A stretch of DNA of 64,000 nt from Thunnus maccoyii (lineage: Eukaryota; Chordata; Actinopteri; Scombriformes; Scombridae): NCBI RefSeq assembly GCF_910596095.1, contig NC_056544.1, positions 13,811,155-13,875,154 on the forward strand, in the 5' to 3' direction. A program made the translations under genes and the position numbers. The first letter of the stretch is position 1. The number at the start of each line of letters is the position of its first letter. Under the pieces are notes generated by a model. It had not been told where the DNA came from. It made no database searches and was given only the letters and a program-made list of their open reading frames with translations. Below are positions 13,110 through 28,100 of this stretch, in pieces.

Positions 13110-16100
13110 ATGTGTGTGTGTTCCAGCATGACTGCATACGTGTGCACACTTGCAAGTGTACCTATCACATTTACTTTTGTTTATAAAGATAAAAGTGTCC
13201 TCCAGTGAGCCTCCATCCTACAGTGTGGAAGTGGAAGATGGGCTGAACTCCTTTTTCAAACGTGTAACTTATCTAGTATGAAGAATCACAGAGGCTCTCT
13301 TTTCTCTGAACTCTAACAAGATAGCTCCCTAACTATGAAATCCCGCGTGCTTGAACGATCAATTATTTAAATGGATCCAGAGTTGAGGTGAAGGCAGGCA
13401 GAGAGCTGGCATGAATTGTTGAGAAGGGTAATAACTGATTCTTATCACCGCAGTGTGGCAGTGCATGAAGTATAGATGTCTGAAACCGAAATTTTCAGTG
13501 GTGCAGTGGTGCAAGCTACCTCACACCAGTACCTGCTCACTGGTTCAACTATAGAGACATAGACATGAATACATTTTCTGTTTTTACATAATTGCAACAG
13601 ATAGTGAATTCATGGATAGGTTTTGAGATTTCAGTGAGTTAGCGCTAGTTTATAAATATCCAGCTAAGATATATGAGATGGAAGCACGTTCTGCATCTTC
13701 CACCACCTCAATTCAACACAAACAGTATGATGCTTAAAAGCAGAAACACATATTCAGCAAAAGCTTTAAAAGCTTAATCTTGCACATATACTGTACACTA
13801 CATTATATGACCAATATCTTGGTATGGGGTGGTTTTCATGGTTTATTCCAATAAAGAGACATTTTCACGCTATACTGCACAATAATATTTTAGAGCAGTG
13901 TTCGCCCCCAAGTAGTTCCAGTATTAATAGGGGTCACCAGATAAAAGAAGGCAGGAATAAGAAAAAAGAACTTATTTTCGTGACACCAAATTAAGTACTC
14001 TTTAAATGTACTTTTTAAAAACTTTTCTGACATTTTTTTAAAAAAAATTCTTCTGAAATACTTTACCTCTTCAGGTAAAAGCGAAAAAACCTTCAAAAGA
14101 AACAATCTGAGAGAGAAAAGTCACTTAACCTTGTACAGACTGAGGCTAACCTGTGCTGAAAGGGTCACAAGTAGACAATAGTTAATTTTAAAAGGTGACC
14201 AGCAAGAAAGATTAGTAACTACTGTTTCCACCTTTGTGGCAATAGTTTAAGAAAGGCCATGTCCCTGTTTTAACATGTCCACAGGCACAAGGCGAATGGG
14301 ATTCACACTTTAGTGTGGAAGAACCTTAACCCCATCTAACACCTTTGGGATAAATTGGAACACACAGAGAGCAAGGTCGACATCAGAGCTTGACCTCACT
14401 TCAAATGCTTTTGTGGGTAAATGGGAGCAAATTCCTGCTGCTAGGTTCCAAAATCTTGTAGAAATCTTGCAGAAAAGCAGAAGCATTTTTGGAATAAAAT
14501 GCGAACATATGGATACATACTTTGGCAATGTGTTGTATATGCACAAACATAATCTAAAATGTAATCTTGGAACATATCTAAGATCCTTTGCTTTGTTAAG
14601 AGGCTGTTCTTTACCTCCAGCACTTTTTCTTGATGATGTTTCCCAGGATTATCTCTGCTCTGTAAAGAAAAAAAACAACCCACAGATATGATGCGATTAG
14701 ATCTCAGGTTGCCATTTCTATAAGAGCTTGTTATCTGCCACATATCTGCAGCATGAACACCTGATTAAAAATCGGAAGGAGTACAAGATAAAGGATAAAA
14801 GCCTGTGTTATATGCTTGAATTTCACCACTAACCATGACATTACTATTCGTCCAATGCAGCTATGGAGTGTCCTGCATTATTCACCGACACATTGTCCAG
14901 GCCTATAAAGTTAGATTGAGTCGTGAACATCATGAGGAGCCTCCAGTGATGAATTACATTATGTAAATCACTTCAGAGTCGTGACTACCTTACATTTTTG
15001 GTGTCGTCAGGTGAATAATTCCTAGTCTGGGGCTAAACTTTGTTAACATCTTGTGTCCTGCAGGGAAAAGAGCTGACAACACCAGAAAAGTGCTCTGTGA
15101 AGGTGAGATAGATAACAAATCTTCACTCACTTCCCCCCGGAGTAGACCTCGGCAGTGTCGAACAGGTTGACCCCGCTCTCATAGGCGATAGTCATCAGTT
15201 GCTCTGCCACCTGACACAGAGAAGAAACGTTTCCCCTCATGGAAATACACCATAAATATTACACAAATTACTCTTCAAAAAGGATGAGCCAGGAAATTCC
15301 CTGAAGAACCTGAAGGACTATAAATCTGTTTGCTGCTGAAATACAAATCACCAGGAAAACTGTACAGGCTGCTCATTGATTAAGTTGTTTACTGCTCAAT
15401 ATATTTCTCAGTCTATTTTGGCCCAGTTCTTGCAGTGAGTTCAGTTTATTTAGAGCCTTACATGGAAATGCCAATTTTACCACGATTAATTTTTCCTGTC
15501 TTGTCTTGGTGAGTTTGTTTGTGTCTCTGTGTCTGTCAGTTAGTCCCAATGGTCATCAGGCAGTTATGACCTGTCTCCAATTCAGTGTCCCCCCCCCCCC
15601 TTTCAAGGCTGGATCAAGGCACTGATCACTGGCTGGAGGAGGTCTTCGACTTAATAATGTGTGACAGGGACGAATAAGACCCGACCACTTGGCCTTGGTA
15701 GAACCAACAGGGACAAGCAGCCTGCGGTGATATTGGGAAATGATACTGGAATGATTCCCGTGATCTTCTCTCACTCAGACCACTTTATAAATGACTCCCA
15801 TGGGGGCTACAAATTGGGTGTTATATATCACAACTGCTCACTAGCTGTAAATGGTGGTCTATAATAATAAAGTACAATGTCTGCTCATGAGCGGTGATGA
15901 CTGAATGATGGATCTAATGTAACATCTTACCTCATCAGAGATCTGACCTCCAAATGTCACCCATGTGCCTGTTGGAGGAAACATCAAAGTTTTGAAACAA
16001 ACAAGAAATATACAGCACCCTCCGCATGTTAAACCGCACTCCTGTCAACAATGGTATTTAATCATGCATTAATTATTACTTTGACATTTTGGCATGGGCA

Positions 16101-19100
16101 CATGGCAGAACACCCCTGTCCTAAAACCGTCACAGCCAAATGTCAGGGTTGAAAGCTGATTGGTTTAAAGTGCAAATGCTCACTGCAGTATGAGTTTCTT
16201 GTTTAAAGCCAATACGTATAGAATATGTGTAACTTATGTGATTACAGTAACATTTTGTCTGTAGAAAAGTGCGACAGTACTAGAGAAAACTGGCTGAAGA
16301 AGTTAAGCATTGCTGTGTCCCACAGTTTTACATGCTTGTGTTTCTCCCTGTGAGGGAATTATTGCATGTGTGTCAATATGTTTGTGTCTGTGTGAGTAAA
16401 TTTGTGAGGTTTGTGTAGAGCGAACCTCTCTGCAGATCTCTAATCACAGGTGCATTGGTTCATTTTTAGATTTTTATCCTTTTCATCCTCATTCTCAACC
16501 TTTCAATAGCTCCATTTCAGAAGAACTGAAATTTACTTTCATATCGGAAACAAAATCTGTTTTATTCTTTGTGAAAAAAAACAAACAAAGGGGTAAGCTA
16601 TGTTCTGCTATCGCTCTGGAGCTTGTTATCTGCTCCTTTCTTGAGGAAATAATGTTGTTTTAGCTGTGTGTGTGCTCGGGAGTGGGCGACCTGTTTTGCT
16701 GTGAAATGTGTAGTGGTTGACAGAGGCAGATAGCTGTCTCATTAGCTGGAGAGCTAATATCTGCAGGGTGTTTCTACTCAGATAGCACTGTTTTTTTTTG
16801 CGATAGACGCTGGTCGTTTATTGATGTTAGCAGGAGAGAGGCAAGACACAGAAAATCTGTCTGGCCCGGGTCCTTCACGTAGAAATCAGTCCACAGGCTA
16901 ATAAACCCAACTGACAAAGTCGGGGAAGGTCTCAGTTTTAAGTACAACCTGTTCACTCACTGGCAATTAATAATTGTAAATTGTAAAAAACAATTGTAAA
17001 TTGCTTCATAATTCTTACATATAGAACTTTTAATAATCAACATTAGGATACTAGTTGTTTTCTCTGCATCTTGTTGTCTTTCTTGATCAGTGCTCCTTTC
17101 CTTTTCTTTCCTTGCATGTTTTTTTTTCTTACTTGTTTATTTGGTTTTGATCATAGATAAAAGTGTTATTCTGTGGCATTATTTATCGGTGGATGTGTAC
17201 TATAATACTTTGTGCATATTTATTATGTTGTGTATATGAATTGTGTAAGATATGTCACTTCATTCTGTTTTGGGTGTCTTATATCTCATATCTGGCAGAT
17301 GTTAAACTGAAAATGAGTTTTTTAGTCTAATTCTTGCCAACTCTGACACATTCACAGTTTTGTTTTTGTTTATTAATGAACACTGTTCCTGTCAAATAAA
17401 CATGCACAGATTGCTCTGATCATTGCATGTAGAGAGAAGCACAGTACGGGCTGAACCCAGTTTTTGTTATAATTTTTGTATTCTTCTCCTTATCTTTTGT
17501 TACCTGATTCTGTCACATGCAGCTTCTGGTTATCTCAGACTAATAAGAAATTATGGAGCTGGTGTTATTCTGTAGCCATCTGCACCAGAAGTACAGCAGC
17601 AGATCTGTGTAGGTTCAGCCTGATATTTCTTAGCTGGCAATGGTTGTAGAAAAGTAGGGGAAAAAAAACTATCAGTTTTTATTATTATATTATTATCTGC
17701 TGCCTAAGTATGCAGTTAAGGCAGTGAAACACAGAAACCTCTCAGATGGCAGGCGTTCAGTTTTATGTTTTATTCGTCACTTCCTCAACCTTTCAATAGC
17801 TCCATTTCAGAATAACTGATCGGGGAAATTCACTTTTGTTTCAGGAACATGTTTTATTCCTTGGCTTAAACTTACTTTTCCTCATTTTTATAGCTTCAAA
17901 TGTGTTGGTGCACATAGTCAAACAGCACCTGTCAAATGTCAAAAGTTAAAAGAGGTTTGACTAATAGCAGTTCTTCATCTATGAATTAACATTATATTCC
18001 TTAGTTTAACCTGTCTTTTCCTAATTCTTTCCTTCTAACCTTACATGTTTTGGTGTAGATAGACAGACAGCACCTGTCATTAAGCTAAAAAGAGGCTTGA
18101 TAAGTAAGTAAGCTATCAAGGGTCAGATTTCGTCTGAGGTCATGTGAGGTCCTCATACTTAGAGTTGCCACACACAAGCGAATGCACAGATACACACACA
18201 TGTGAGACACTGCACTGATGTCCTGTGCACTTATACTGTTTATAGAAAGAAGCCACCCTAGGCTCTGTTTTTCCACCAAGTTTTTGTTAAAACTTTCATA
18301 TTTTCAGCCAATCTTCTGTCACCTGTCACATGGAGCTTGCTGTCATCGTTCACTAATAAGATATAATGCAGACGCTGGTGTTAAATCTGCAGCCAACTGC
18401 AGCAGAAGTAGCAGCAGATCAGTGTAGCGTCATCCTGATTTAGCTGAATTGGCTATAGTAAAGTAAAAAAAAAAAAGTTTCCTATTCAGTTGTTATTATT
18501 TGCTGCCTTATGTAAAAACTGTAATTGCACAGTTGAGCCACTGAAACACAGAAACCCACATAGAATTGATCCCAACTGTGAAATGATCTCTTTCCTTGCT
18601 CCCTTCTATGGAAAACCAGCACAGGAGGGAATCAATGTTTTGCTCAAGGGCAACACTTCATGGCTCAGGCTTGCCAATATCGAGGCTTGAAGCTAATCCC
18701 TGTAGTTGAAGGATGGCCTGCTTCTTGAATATTCCACCCTGCTGCTCAATCTGCTGCAGCTAAGTCTTTAAAAAAAAATCACTACAGAGATTATTAACTA
18801 ACTCATTCACAGATTTTCTGTCATTAGGCATGCTTTAGTATCTGCTGGGTCTGGGCAGAGGACTGTATTCTTCTTTTGCTTTGTCAAGTTTTTCTGTCTT
18901 CAGAGACACACCACCTTCAAGCGACTTGGCACACGCACACACGCGGTGCAGTTCACGTACACATGCATGCAGAGACAAAGATATGACCAGCACGTAGACA
19001 CCCACATGCACACACAAGAGATTTACTAAATGAATCAATCCTATCAAGATGACTGAGAGTGTTTACCCTCGGTGTGCATTGAATATGTGTGATAATTGAG

Positions 19101-22100
19101 CAACTTGTTTGCTGAAACCAGTGCTATTCATTAAATATTAACAGGGAAAATATTAACACACTACAAACAGCTTTGTGTTGCCTCTCATGACTTTCCATAC
19201 ATATGAAAGATGCATGAGGTTTAGAATAGGATGAAATTATATAATTACATTTAAAAGACTATATACTATACACACACACACACACACACAGCTCAGTTGC
19301 ACTTGGATGCTTATGAAATCATTAGACATTTGCCCCCAATGCTAATTAAATGTACTCACCGAGCCCCAGACAGGAGACACGCAACCCAGATTTCCCCAGG
19401 TTCCTATGAAGAAAAACAGAGTATGATTAACATAACCAGTGTTTAGGCTCAAGACGTCATCAGTCAAATGTGATTGTAATTACCACGCTCCTGTATTTTG
19501 CTCAGGGCACACACAGATTTTCAAAACCAAAATCTATGTTGTTTCTGCACCATAAATCTAGAGACTGAAATGAAATAACGCACAGCAATTCTGCTATTGT
19601 GCAGCTAAGAATATAAGCACAAAAAAAATCAATTGTAATTGCATGATGCAGGGTTTAATAATGATGTCTGGTAGCTTCTCATGTTTGATTGAGAGGTGAA
19701 TCGCTGAACATGAGGGTCACCTTTATCACATGTGCAATCATGAATCAGAATAGAGAGATTACAAGGTGGCAGGACAGTTGATTTATTCCATCAATGTGGA
19801 TCTCTGGGAGAAGATAGAGACCCTCTAAAGACCCTGAAGAATATTCTACTCAATATCTGTTTGTACAGCAGCAGTGGAAAGTTTGGTTCACTACTTTTTT
19901 TGACAAGTGGTGCCCTTTGTATCTCCCCTTTATTCCTTATTCAATTACCTCTTCTTATACTCAGAGACGTTGACATCCTCTTACAGCAGGGAGCACTCCA
20001 GTCCTCAGGCTTTTTACTATTATTGTCCTCCCCACAAAATGCAGACAACCATGCTCCCTCTCGAGCACCAAAGTTCTATTATATCAGCATTTCTCAAGAT
20101 AGCTCCCAGTTCATTTTATACATGCAGTCTTTATTTCTCTCCTTCCTCGGTGTGTTCCTCTACCTATTAATTGCGCAATGGTACACCTCCTGATATATGC
20201 CTCCTCGATAACAGCTAATTTACATCCAGTTGAGCTGATCTGCTGCAATTTAATAAAACACTTTCAACTCTCATTAACACCATGAAAGATAAAATAAGAC
20301 ATCAGAGTTCTTTCCTCCCTTGACTCAGAGTCGAAGATCTCCAATTCACATCTAGTTTTACAATCCGTGCCGCATGAAATCCAACTGAGAGGTGAACTCA
20401 TGTGGCACAAGCATTTAATGACTAACACCGACATTAACAGCAAGAGCAGATTGTTCTCCCTCCAGCCACCACAGGTGTCTTCCCACAGTGTGATGTAGGA
20501 TATGGACTGTAGGTTAAAGAAAATTGTGACAGGGGGAATCGACAAGCCTTGCACAGGCAGCCACGGTTGTCTGACAAAGGGAATGATTTGAAGCAAAGAC
20601 TGTGAAATTGAGACATATCGGTTTTTACAGAATCATCAAGGCCACATGCACACATAAAAGTCTCCACTCCATCACACACACACACACACACTTCATTCTG
20701 AGAGAAGAATATCACTGAATACTTGTTTTCTGACACAGAAACAACCTCCAATTATCTGCGGGGATTGTGATATCCAGCAAGCCGTTTTCTCATGCCTAAC
20801 AACTAATGGTCTGTGCCCCGTCGAGATGAAGGCGGTCTAATCCAAGCCTGTGCTATCTAACCGTGCCCTCAACCAATTCAATTATAAGCCCAACATGGGG
20901 AAGCATCATCATCGAGTCAGCGGTTCAGCCGAGCTGCTCAGACAATGGAGCTGAACATATAAATGTTGATGTTCACATATGAGCACTCAATACATTTTTG
21001 GATTGAAAGCTGTGCTGACAACCACACGACAGGCAAAAACTAGGTGACAGATGTCACTGCAGTCACAAATCGTGGGTTGCGTTCTTGTCTCTGATATGGT
21101 GGAGGAGTTTGGATATTGTATCATCCGTCTCTCTGATGTATTATAGAGTGGGAGCTCTGATCCATGAAAGTGTGGGGGGAATAGGGAATAAGGGCTGTAC
21201 TGCAGGTTAGAAGTCTGATACTGAGTGAATCTGTGTGTTCGATCGGGGGTTATTGAGGACAAACTGTGTTGATGTTGAGGAATGTTTCCTGCTGCATTTA
21301 ATGCAAGTTGGTGTCAATAAAACATCTGATAAATACCTGCAATAGCTATAAATTGTACATATATTTGCCTTGGGTTTTCATTGATACTGTTCTCATGTTT
21401 ACAGCAGCTCATTCAGCTCATGCACACAATCTCCACAATAAACAATTAGGCTCAAAGGCACTTTCCATTTCTAAATAAAGCTGGCTGTCCTTGCAAAAAT
21501 GTATTTTTTTTCCCTTTGTTTTTGGAATCCTCCATAAGGCTAAATTTGCAGTGTTTGTGTGCTGTTACAAACACATACAGGCTGTCGTAATGAGAGGAGA
21601 AAAACAAAGCTGATGTTCGGCAGCCGAAGAAGCCGCCTCGCCTCTGCATTCTTGTTCCCAGTGTTTTTTGAGAGCTGTGGAGCAGCAGCATTGGCCATAA
21701 CTGATTATTATCCACACAGCTTTGCTATAGAGTATTAATAGATCTGTCCTGGGTCTGGGAAGTGGGTGCCAGCAGAGGCACATTGCTAAAGAAGCTAATG
21801 ATTCAGGAGATTACAGCATGTAATTTGCGACAAAGAAAAGAAAATAACTTAGAAAACGGGTAATTGTGTGTATGTAGGATACAGAGAGAGGAAATGTTAA
21901 GTGGGTGTGTGAGGATGCAGAGAGATGAGAGAGAGAGAGAGAGAGAACTTTACATGTTATATTCTAAATGGCAAAATAAACGCACCAAGGAAAGGACACC
22001 TTGTCTTTACAAACTTTCACATAAACAACTTTGTAAGCCAGTTAGTGTGGTTTGGTCCCTCATGCTTGGATGGTGACCAAAAGAAGCCCTGAAGTAAAAT

Positions 22101-25100
22101 GACAAATGAGTCATTTGAAGACGCCCCCCCACACAAACCTGTCACCACTAGTGAACATCCTGCGAGCTGCTACTGTATGTAGCCTGTTCTATTCTTAGTG
22201 GATCCCCAGTTGAAATAAAATGAACATCTGGAGTTATTGTGCTTAAATCTTGGGACGAATGATCTCTTACTGTGGGAGGATTTCCTTTCTCCTGGAAAGC
22301 ACATACAGTGGTTCTCAAGTCACACAGAGGCATTACTTATAATTTATTTCCTGGTATCGGATTGCGCAAATCAATATTTGTCTGCTAACGCTTTTGTCAA
22401 GGTTGAAAGTAAACAGCTAAAACTCCTCACTCACTGGGGATTAATGTAGACTAAGCAAACCCACACAAGCCAACCTTGATGGGCGGAGGGATTAGACAAC
22501 ACCCACCTCCTCCGTTCCCACCGCTCCCCTGATGGCAACCATAATGTTGTTATCAAAATAATTCAGTGCAGGGGAGAAAGGGGGGGTCAGAGTCTAAATA
22601 TATCAAAGCTGGGGCCTGTGTGGGTGGGAAGAAAGTAGGGAAGTGAAATCAAGCACTTTGAGGGGGAAAAAATGAACAGATTAAGTATGAAGGAAAAGCC
22701 GCGGCAGTTGCTGGGGAAAGTGACGAAACCAACAGGCCTTATGGTTGAATTTTCAGCAATGACGGAGGAAGGAGAAAAGCATGGTTGGAGTGTTGTAGAG
22801 AGAGAGAGATGCATGCAGGCAGTAACCAAGTGACACTAGCAACAGACTGAGGTTTGCAGAGTTGCAAGTCCGAGCCCCAAGTCTAAGCAGATCAAACGCC
22901 CTCTACAGATAAAGCCTTCTATATGGCAAAGAATGGGAAATAGGAAATGACAGCCAGCTCCCTACAGGGCCCTGCGCAATGTGAATGTGTGTATAGTGTG
23001 TGCACGTGTGTGTGTGTGTGTGTGTGTGGACTGGACTTTCTGTTTTGTTTTTCCACCTCTGACCTTTATTCTAAATTTGATTTTTTTCTGTGATCTTGAA
23101 GGCTATTCAAAATGTTCGGACTCTTTTTTTATTTCTCACAAACTGTGATTTGACCATCGTATATCAGAAAACCCACAAATCTCTCACACAGTAGCTGTAT
23201 TTGAGGCAGAGACACATGATTGAAGCCAGTGGCCTGTGGGTTGATACTGTATTGAAAAACATGTGGGCAGATCTGAAGTGGTTGATTCAGTGCGTTGTGA
23301 ATTTCAAAGCGAGCTCGGCAAAGTGGGGAGAAAAAAAAAGAGCCTATCATGATAACTAGAAAAACCTTTGTACAGCACTCATACGATCACAATATCGCTT
23401 TAGGTGAAGTTTCTGTCAACTCGAAAGCATCAAAAAGAAGCGTCAAAGTGAAAAAAATGTCTCTAAAATCATGACTAGAGTCAATGTACAGAACAAAACT
23501 GTGCATGACAGTTCACAATATTGTAAATTCATGAATTATTAGTGTGATTACAATAATAGACAAAGTCAAATATAGATACAGTAACTTGACAAGGCTGAAC
23601 GTCTGATGCCAAAGCTAAAACAGTCCTTCTTTTGACCTCATGGCACTTCTGTAAGGTCAGTATGTCTTTTCTGTGGCATTTGGAAAACCCACAACAGGAA
23701 TAGATAGAGGTGAGTTCTTTGTTTTCCTTGTTCAGTCCCACCAACAAGCCTATTTGTGCAATTTGCAGTCATTATATCCCATCGGTATCACTGTTATTCT
23801 CACACTGCAGCGTTTTGTTCCTGTTTAATCACTTCCAATCATCTTTGTGATTAGAGTCTGTTTACTGGGGCCAGAAAGGAGAAAAAAAACTAAATTGCAT
23901 TTGCAAGGTGCTGCTATTATAAAACCATTAGAGTTACAGAAAGCCATTTTAGTTGTGACCTTTAATTAAAATGCAAAGCCCATGCAAACTTCCTCCCCAT
24001 TTAACTGAGAGATTTGGCGTTTCTTATCCTTGGGGGCTTGTTTGGTCTTAGGCAGATTGGAGCTCCATGTCACAGGGCTCCCATGGTGCAACACCCTGGC
24101 TCATGTTATTAGAGCTACACATCACAACATAACAGCTGAGATGAGAGCTGAAGTAAATGGTGTTGGAACATAAAGCAAATCTATCTTGTTGATGTATGAC
24201 GTAAAACTGGGCAAAAACAGCAAGTCAGACAGCTGGATACACGCTGCCAAACTGTGCATCAGAGCGAGAGCGGCAAGATGGGCTCTATGCGTGCAGACAT
24301 GCATGAAGCCACGCAAGCGAACGCATGCATGCACACACACGCATCTGCACACGCACACACATACTGGAAGTTCACCACAAAAACTCACAGAGAGCAACAT
24401 CCCAGCAAATAATGAATTATGGTACACACAGACAAGTGCAACAGCAGCAGAATATCTAACTGTTATCTTTCTGTGGACAAGCAGATAGAGGAAGAATTTG
24501 CATCAGACTTCACTATAAAAAAAAATTCAATCATTTCAGCCTTCATACACCTTATCTAAACCCACTGAAATATTTGTGGTGCAAAGAAAAATGCAGATTT
24601 CTTGCCTCTTTGATATGAAAAAATCTGCAGTGTATTCTAACAATAGCTAAAGCTATTGAAAGTCTCCTTGGCCAGGTTTAAAAGTTAAAGGCTCAACCTA
24701 ACTCAAGAAGGAAGTGCTTTCCACAATAAATTCTGCATTTAACCATTAATTTTGAGACTTTGGAGAGCCGAGCAGCAGAAGATAAGCTGGAGACTTTCAA
24801 ATACATCCTCTGCAATCAATGATTCAGGCGAAAAACTCACTAACACCAGTATTTTTGTTTTAAGGTCTGATAGCCCGCTGGATTACGAAATAAAGGGGCT
24901 CAACAGAGGGAAAGCTTTTAATTAAAAGGATCAAGCTAGAGGCACAGCAGAGTCATCCATGAATGCAAGAATGACGTTCACTCTGGGGGCTGCCTCAAAC
25001 AAACAAATGATGGGACGGAAACTCTCACAATTTCCTCCAAAACTTTAATTGAGGTCAACTGTGTGTACAAAACAATGAGTAGTTAAAATGACCAGTATTA

Positions 25101-28100
25101 AGCACATTTTATGGCTATCCCATGTGCCAACCCCCTCCCCACTCCCCTTATATACTTGCTTTATACATAACTCACTCACTCTCGACACACAGATGCATAC
25201 ACAGCAGAGGGTGCCTCTCTCTCTGCTGGCCACTGATAAGCCTGCATCAGAAGGAACCAACAGAAGGGATTTTTGCATGCCCATCTGCAGTGCAGCTCTG
25301 AACCAACCAAGCGGAATCTTCCCCGAACCTCCTGGACTTTTAAAAAGGCCTTCTGCTGCCTAATGACCGTTATGGACTTCAACCCAGACGACCCCTGCCA
25401 GGAACCAGAAATAATCTGCTCAACTTGTTTTGTTCCATCACATAATTTTTGCCTTGTGTATATTATTTCAGGAGTAAGAAGAGGTCAAACAAGCCTCGGA
25501 AGGTTGCATCTAGGGGACACCGCAATTAGAACCACACTATTTTTGGATCGCCATGACAACTGAAAATGCTGCAGATGGTGGTATTATTAGTTTATGCTCG
25601 CTTGCGCTGCAAACTACATCTTCTGCTTCAACTTGCTACGCCTTCAGATGCTCCCAGTGTGCCTCGACGCATCACACATCTAGCGCACATACATGCACTC
25701 ATGTATGTAATGCGCAATGTGCCAGTGCATATGCCTACAAATACACACACACTTCCATATTTGAGAGAAAGTGCCTTCTTTTGAGAAAAGTTCAGAGTTT
25801 GTACAACACAGATTTAGTTGGGGACTTGGCTTCGCTTCAGGAGAGAGAGATGTCATCCAAAGCAACATAGTATCATCTTAAGGCAAACAGCTTTGAGTCA
25901 GAGTTTTTTTTTTTTGAAAGCAAAGCAAATGAGATACAGTACTGGGAGAGTGTGGAACAGAAGATATTTGTCAAACGGAGAGCAGGGAGGGGATGTGACA
26001 GATGAAGATCTTTCATCCAATATTTGCTTCTCTGTGGTAAAAATGGGCGATTTGCTAAGAGCTTTAACTGTTAACATCCTCCATCTGTTTTTAGAAGGAG
26101 CTACAAGAATGAACAAATCCTCATGTAATCGTTGGCTGAGCGTAACTTTTTTTTTGAAAAGGTGAAACAATTGAGCTCAAAAACAAATAGAATTTCAGAA
26201 TTAATCTTGTCGCTTGATGGAAAAATCTTTTGTAAATGCTGAACCACTTAACACAATGGAGTAACCAAGCTTGTTTGGGGGCTGGCAACAGATTGAAGTT
26301 GGCTATTTCAATGTTGTTATGGAAACGAGATGAGATTGTGTGACAAGCAGACACTTATCACATTTTTCTGCTCTGCATCCAATCTGCCCGGATTCTGTTA
26401 ATTGCCTCTTTTCTGTGAGCTAACCCGCATGCCCCAATTTTCTCTTTCATTCAGTCTCTCATTCTGCTTCAGTTTTTTTTGTCCTTTCTTTCCCTCATTT
26501 CTTCTTTCTAGCTCCATCCCTTCCCATCATCCCCTCTTTCTCTCATTCTCTCTCCGTTTCGCACTTGATCCTCAAACTGTAAGCGATGATGTCACCCTCT
26601 CCAGCGTGTTAACAGTGTGAGGTGAAAGCTACTATTTTGCTGCGGTCTGGGTTAAGAGCCCACTCACTGAGATAAGAGAGCATTGTTTACTTGGCCAAGC
26701 CTTGTTACAACTCCCACACAGACACACATGGAGAGCTCTACTGCACGGCTCTGTCACACTTGTGTGGCTGCGGTATACTGTATGGCTGCGGACAGTTACT
26801 AAGAAGTGCCTGCGGCGTGGTCAGAATCTTGAACTAATGCTGGTGATACTGAACAAGCTCATTACAGACTGTAAAGATCAAATTCTACTCTGATACAGTG
26901 AAGCATTGTACTGCTGATACACAAAATGAATAAAGGTGATTATGGCAAATTCAGATTCAACCAAAATAAATAGGATAACAACTATGTATATAATTAAATA
27001 TTTTTTTTCTGTCAGTAATAATGACATAATTATATTCTATCATGTTTGATTGAATAAATGTATTAACCACATCTTGTATTTTTTGCATTGAGTGTGATTT
27101 TGTCATATCCTGTGGTGCATATTGTATTGCAGCATCACAAGTACTTCCACATTTGCCACCAAACTCCTGAACGCCTGACACTTTAAAGACATGATTTTTT
27201 TTTAGCAACAATGTTCTGCAACACTTTTTTTCAGCTTCATTGTCAGAATCTAAAATCTGTGTTTTTGTCATATTTGTATGGGACTGCATCAAACTGCATA
27301 TAATGATTCATTATTTTACTTTCCTGACAGTGATATGACAGGTGTTTTCTTTATATTTGTTGGCAATTTCATGATGGAATAATGGTGTAATGTCTATACT
27401 AAGCGCCAGTACTGCCATTATCACCATGATCAAGACCTTATAGTTTTGAAACCTGTCTACATTTTAAACCAGCATGCTTGACTCAATAAAGGCTTTTAAT
27501 ATAAGTTTTCTGTGTACCTGAAGAATGTTATCTTTTCTGTGTGTTTATGCAACAGATACTTAGATACTAGATTGTATAGAACTACTAGATCGTAGTTCAC
27601 TACAGACACTATCAGCTATTGAAAATTATATAAAGTTGCCAAGAAATCTCCATCTTGGAAAAATGTCTATGTTTCTCTGAACACAGAGACACTCACAGGC
27701 ACACTCACCCTCCTACTCATCACCTGATACTGCTCATATATCTTCATTGTCTCAGTCAGAGCTCTTTCAATTTATTAATTTCTCTTCCCATTTAGTTGTA
27801 TTGTTTTTCTACCATGTTCTCCCATATTGTGTTGTGTTGTCATAATGTTCATGTTCTTTGATTCATTTTCTTTGCTTCACACTCACAGTTGTGGCAGTTT
27901 GTTTTTCCTTCCCAGCATACACTGGGAAGAGGAGAGAAAACTAAACTAAGCACACCTCCTTCTTCCTCACTCTGCCCTCTCACACAGTCTCCATCATCAT
28001 CATCAGTCTACGTACCGGTACTTCATGCCGGTGAGCTTGGCGGTGGACTCCTTGAGGTTGTGGTGGTAGCGGTGGGTGAAGGAGCCCAGGCTGCGAGCTA

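Larger units (their letters stand above)
12984..14614 (-). other. kcnab1 intron 5
   Basis: A 1.6-kb intron. It holds a 58-base TG tract and a Tc1/mariner relic at 13796-14536, with no other gene. Confidence 0.8.
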
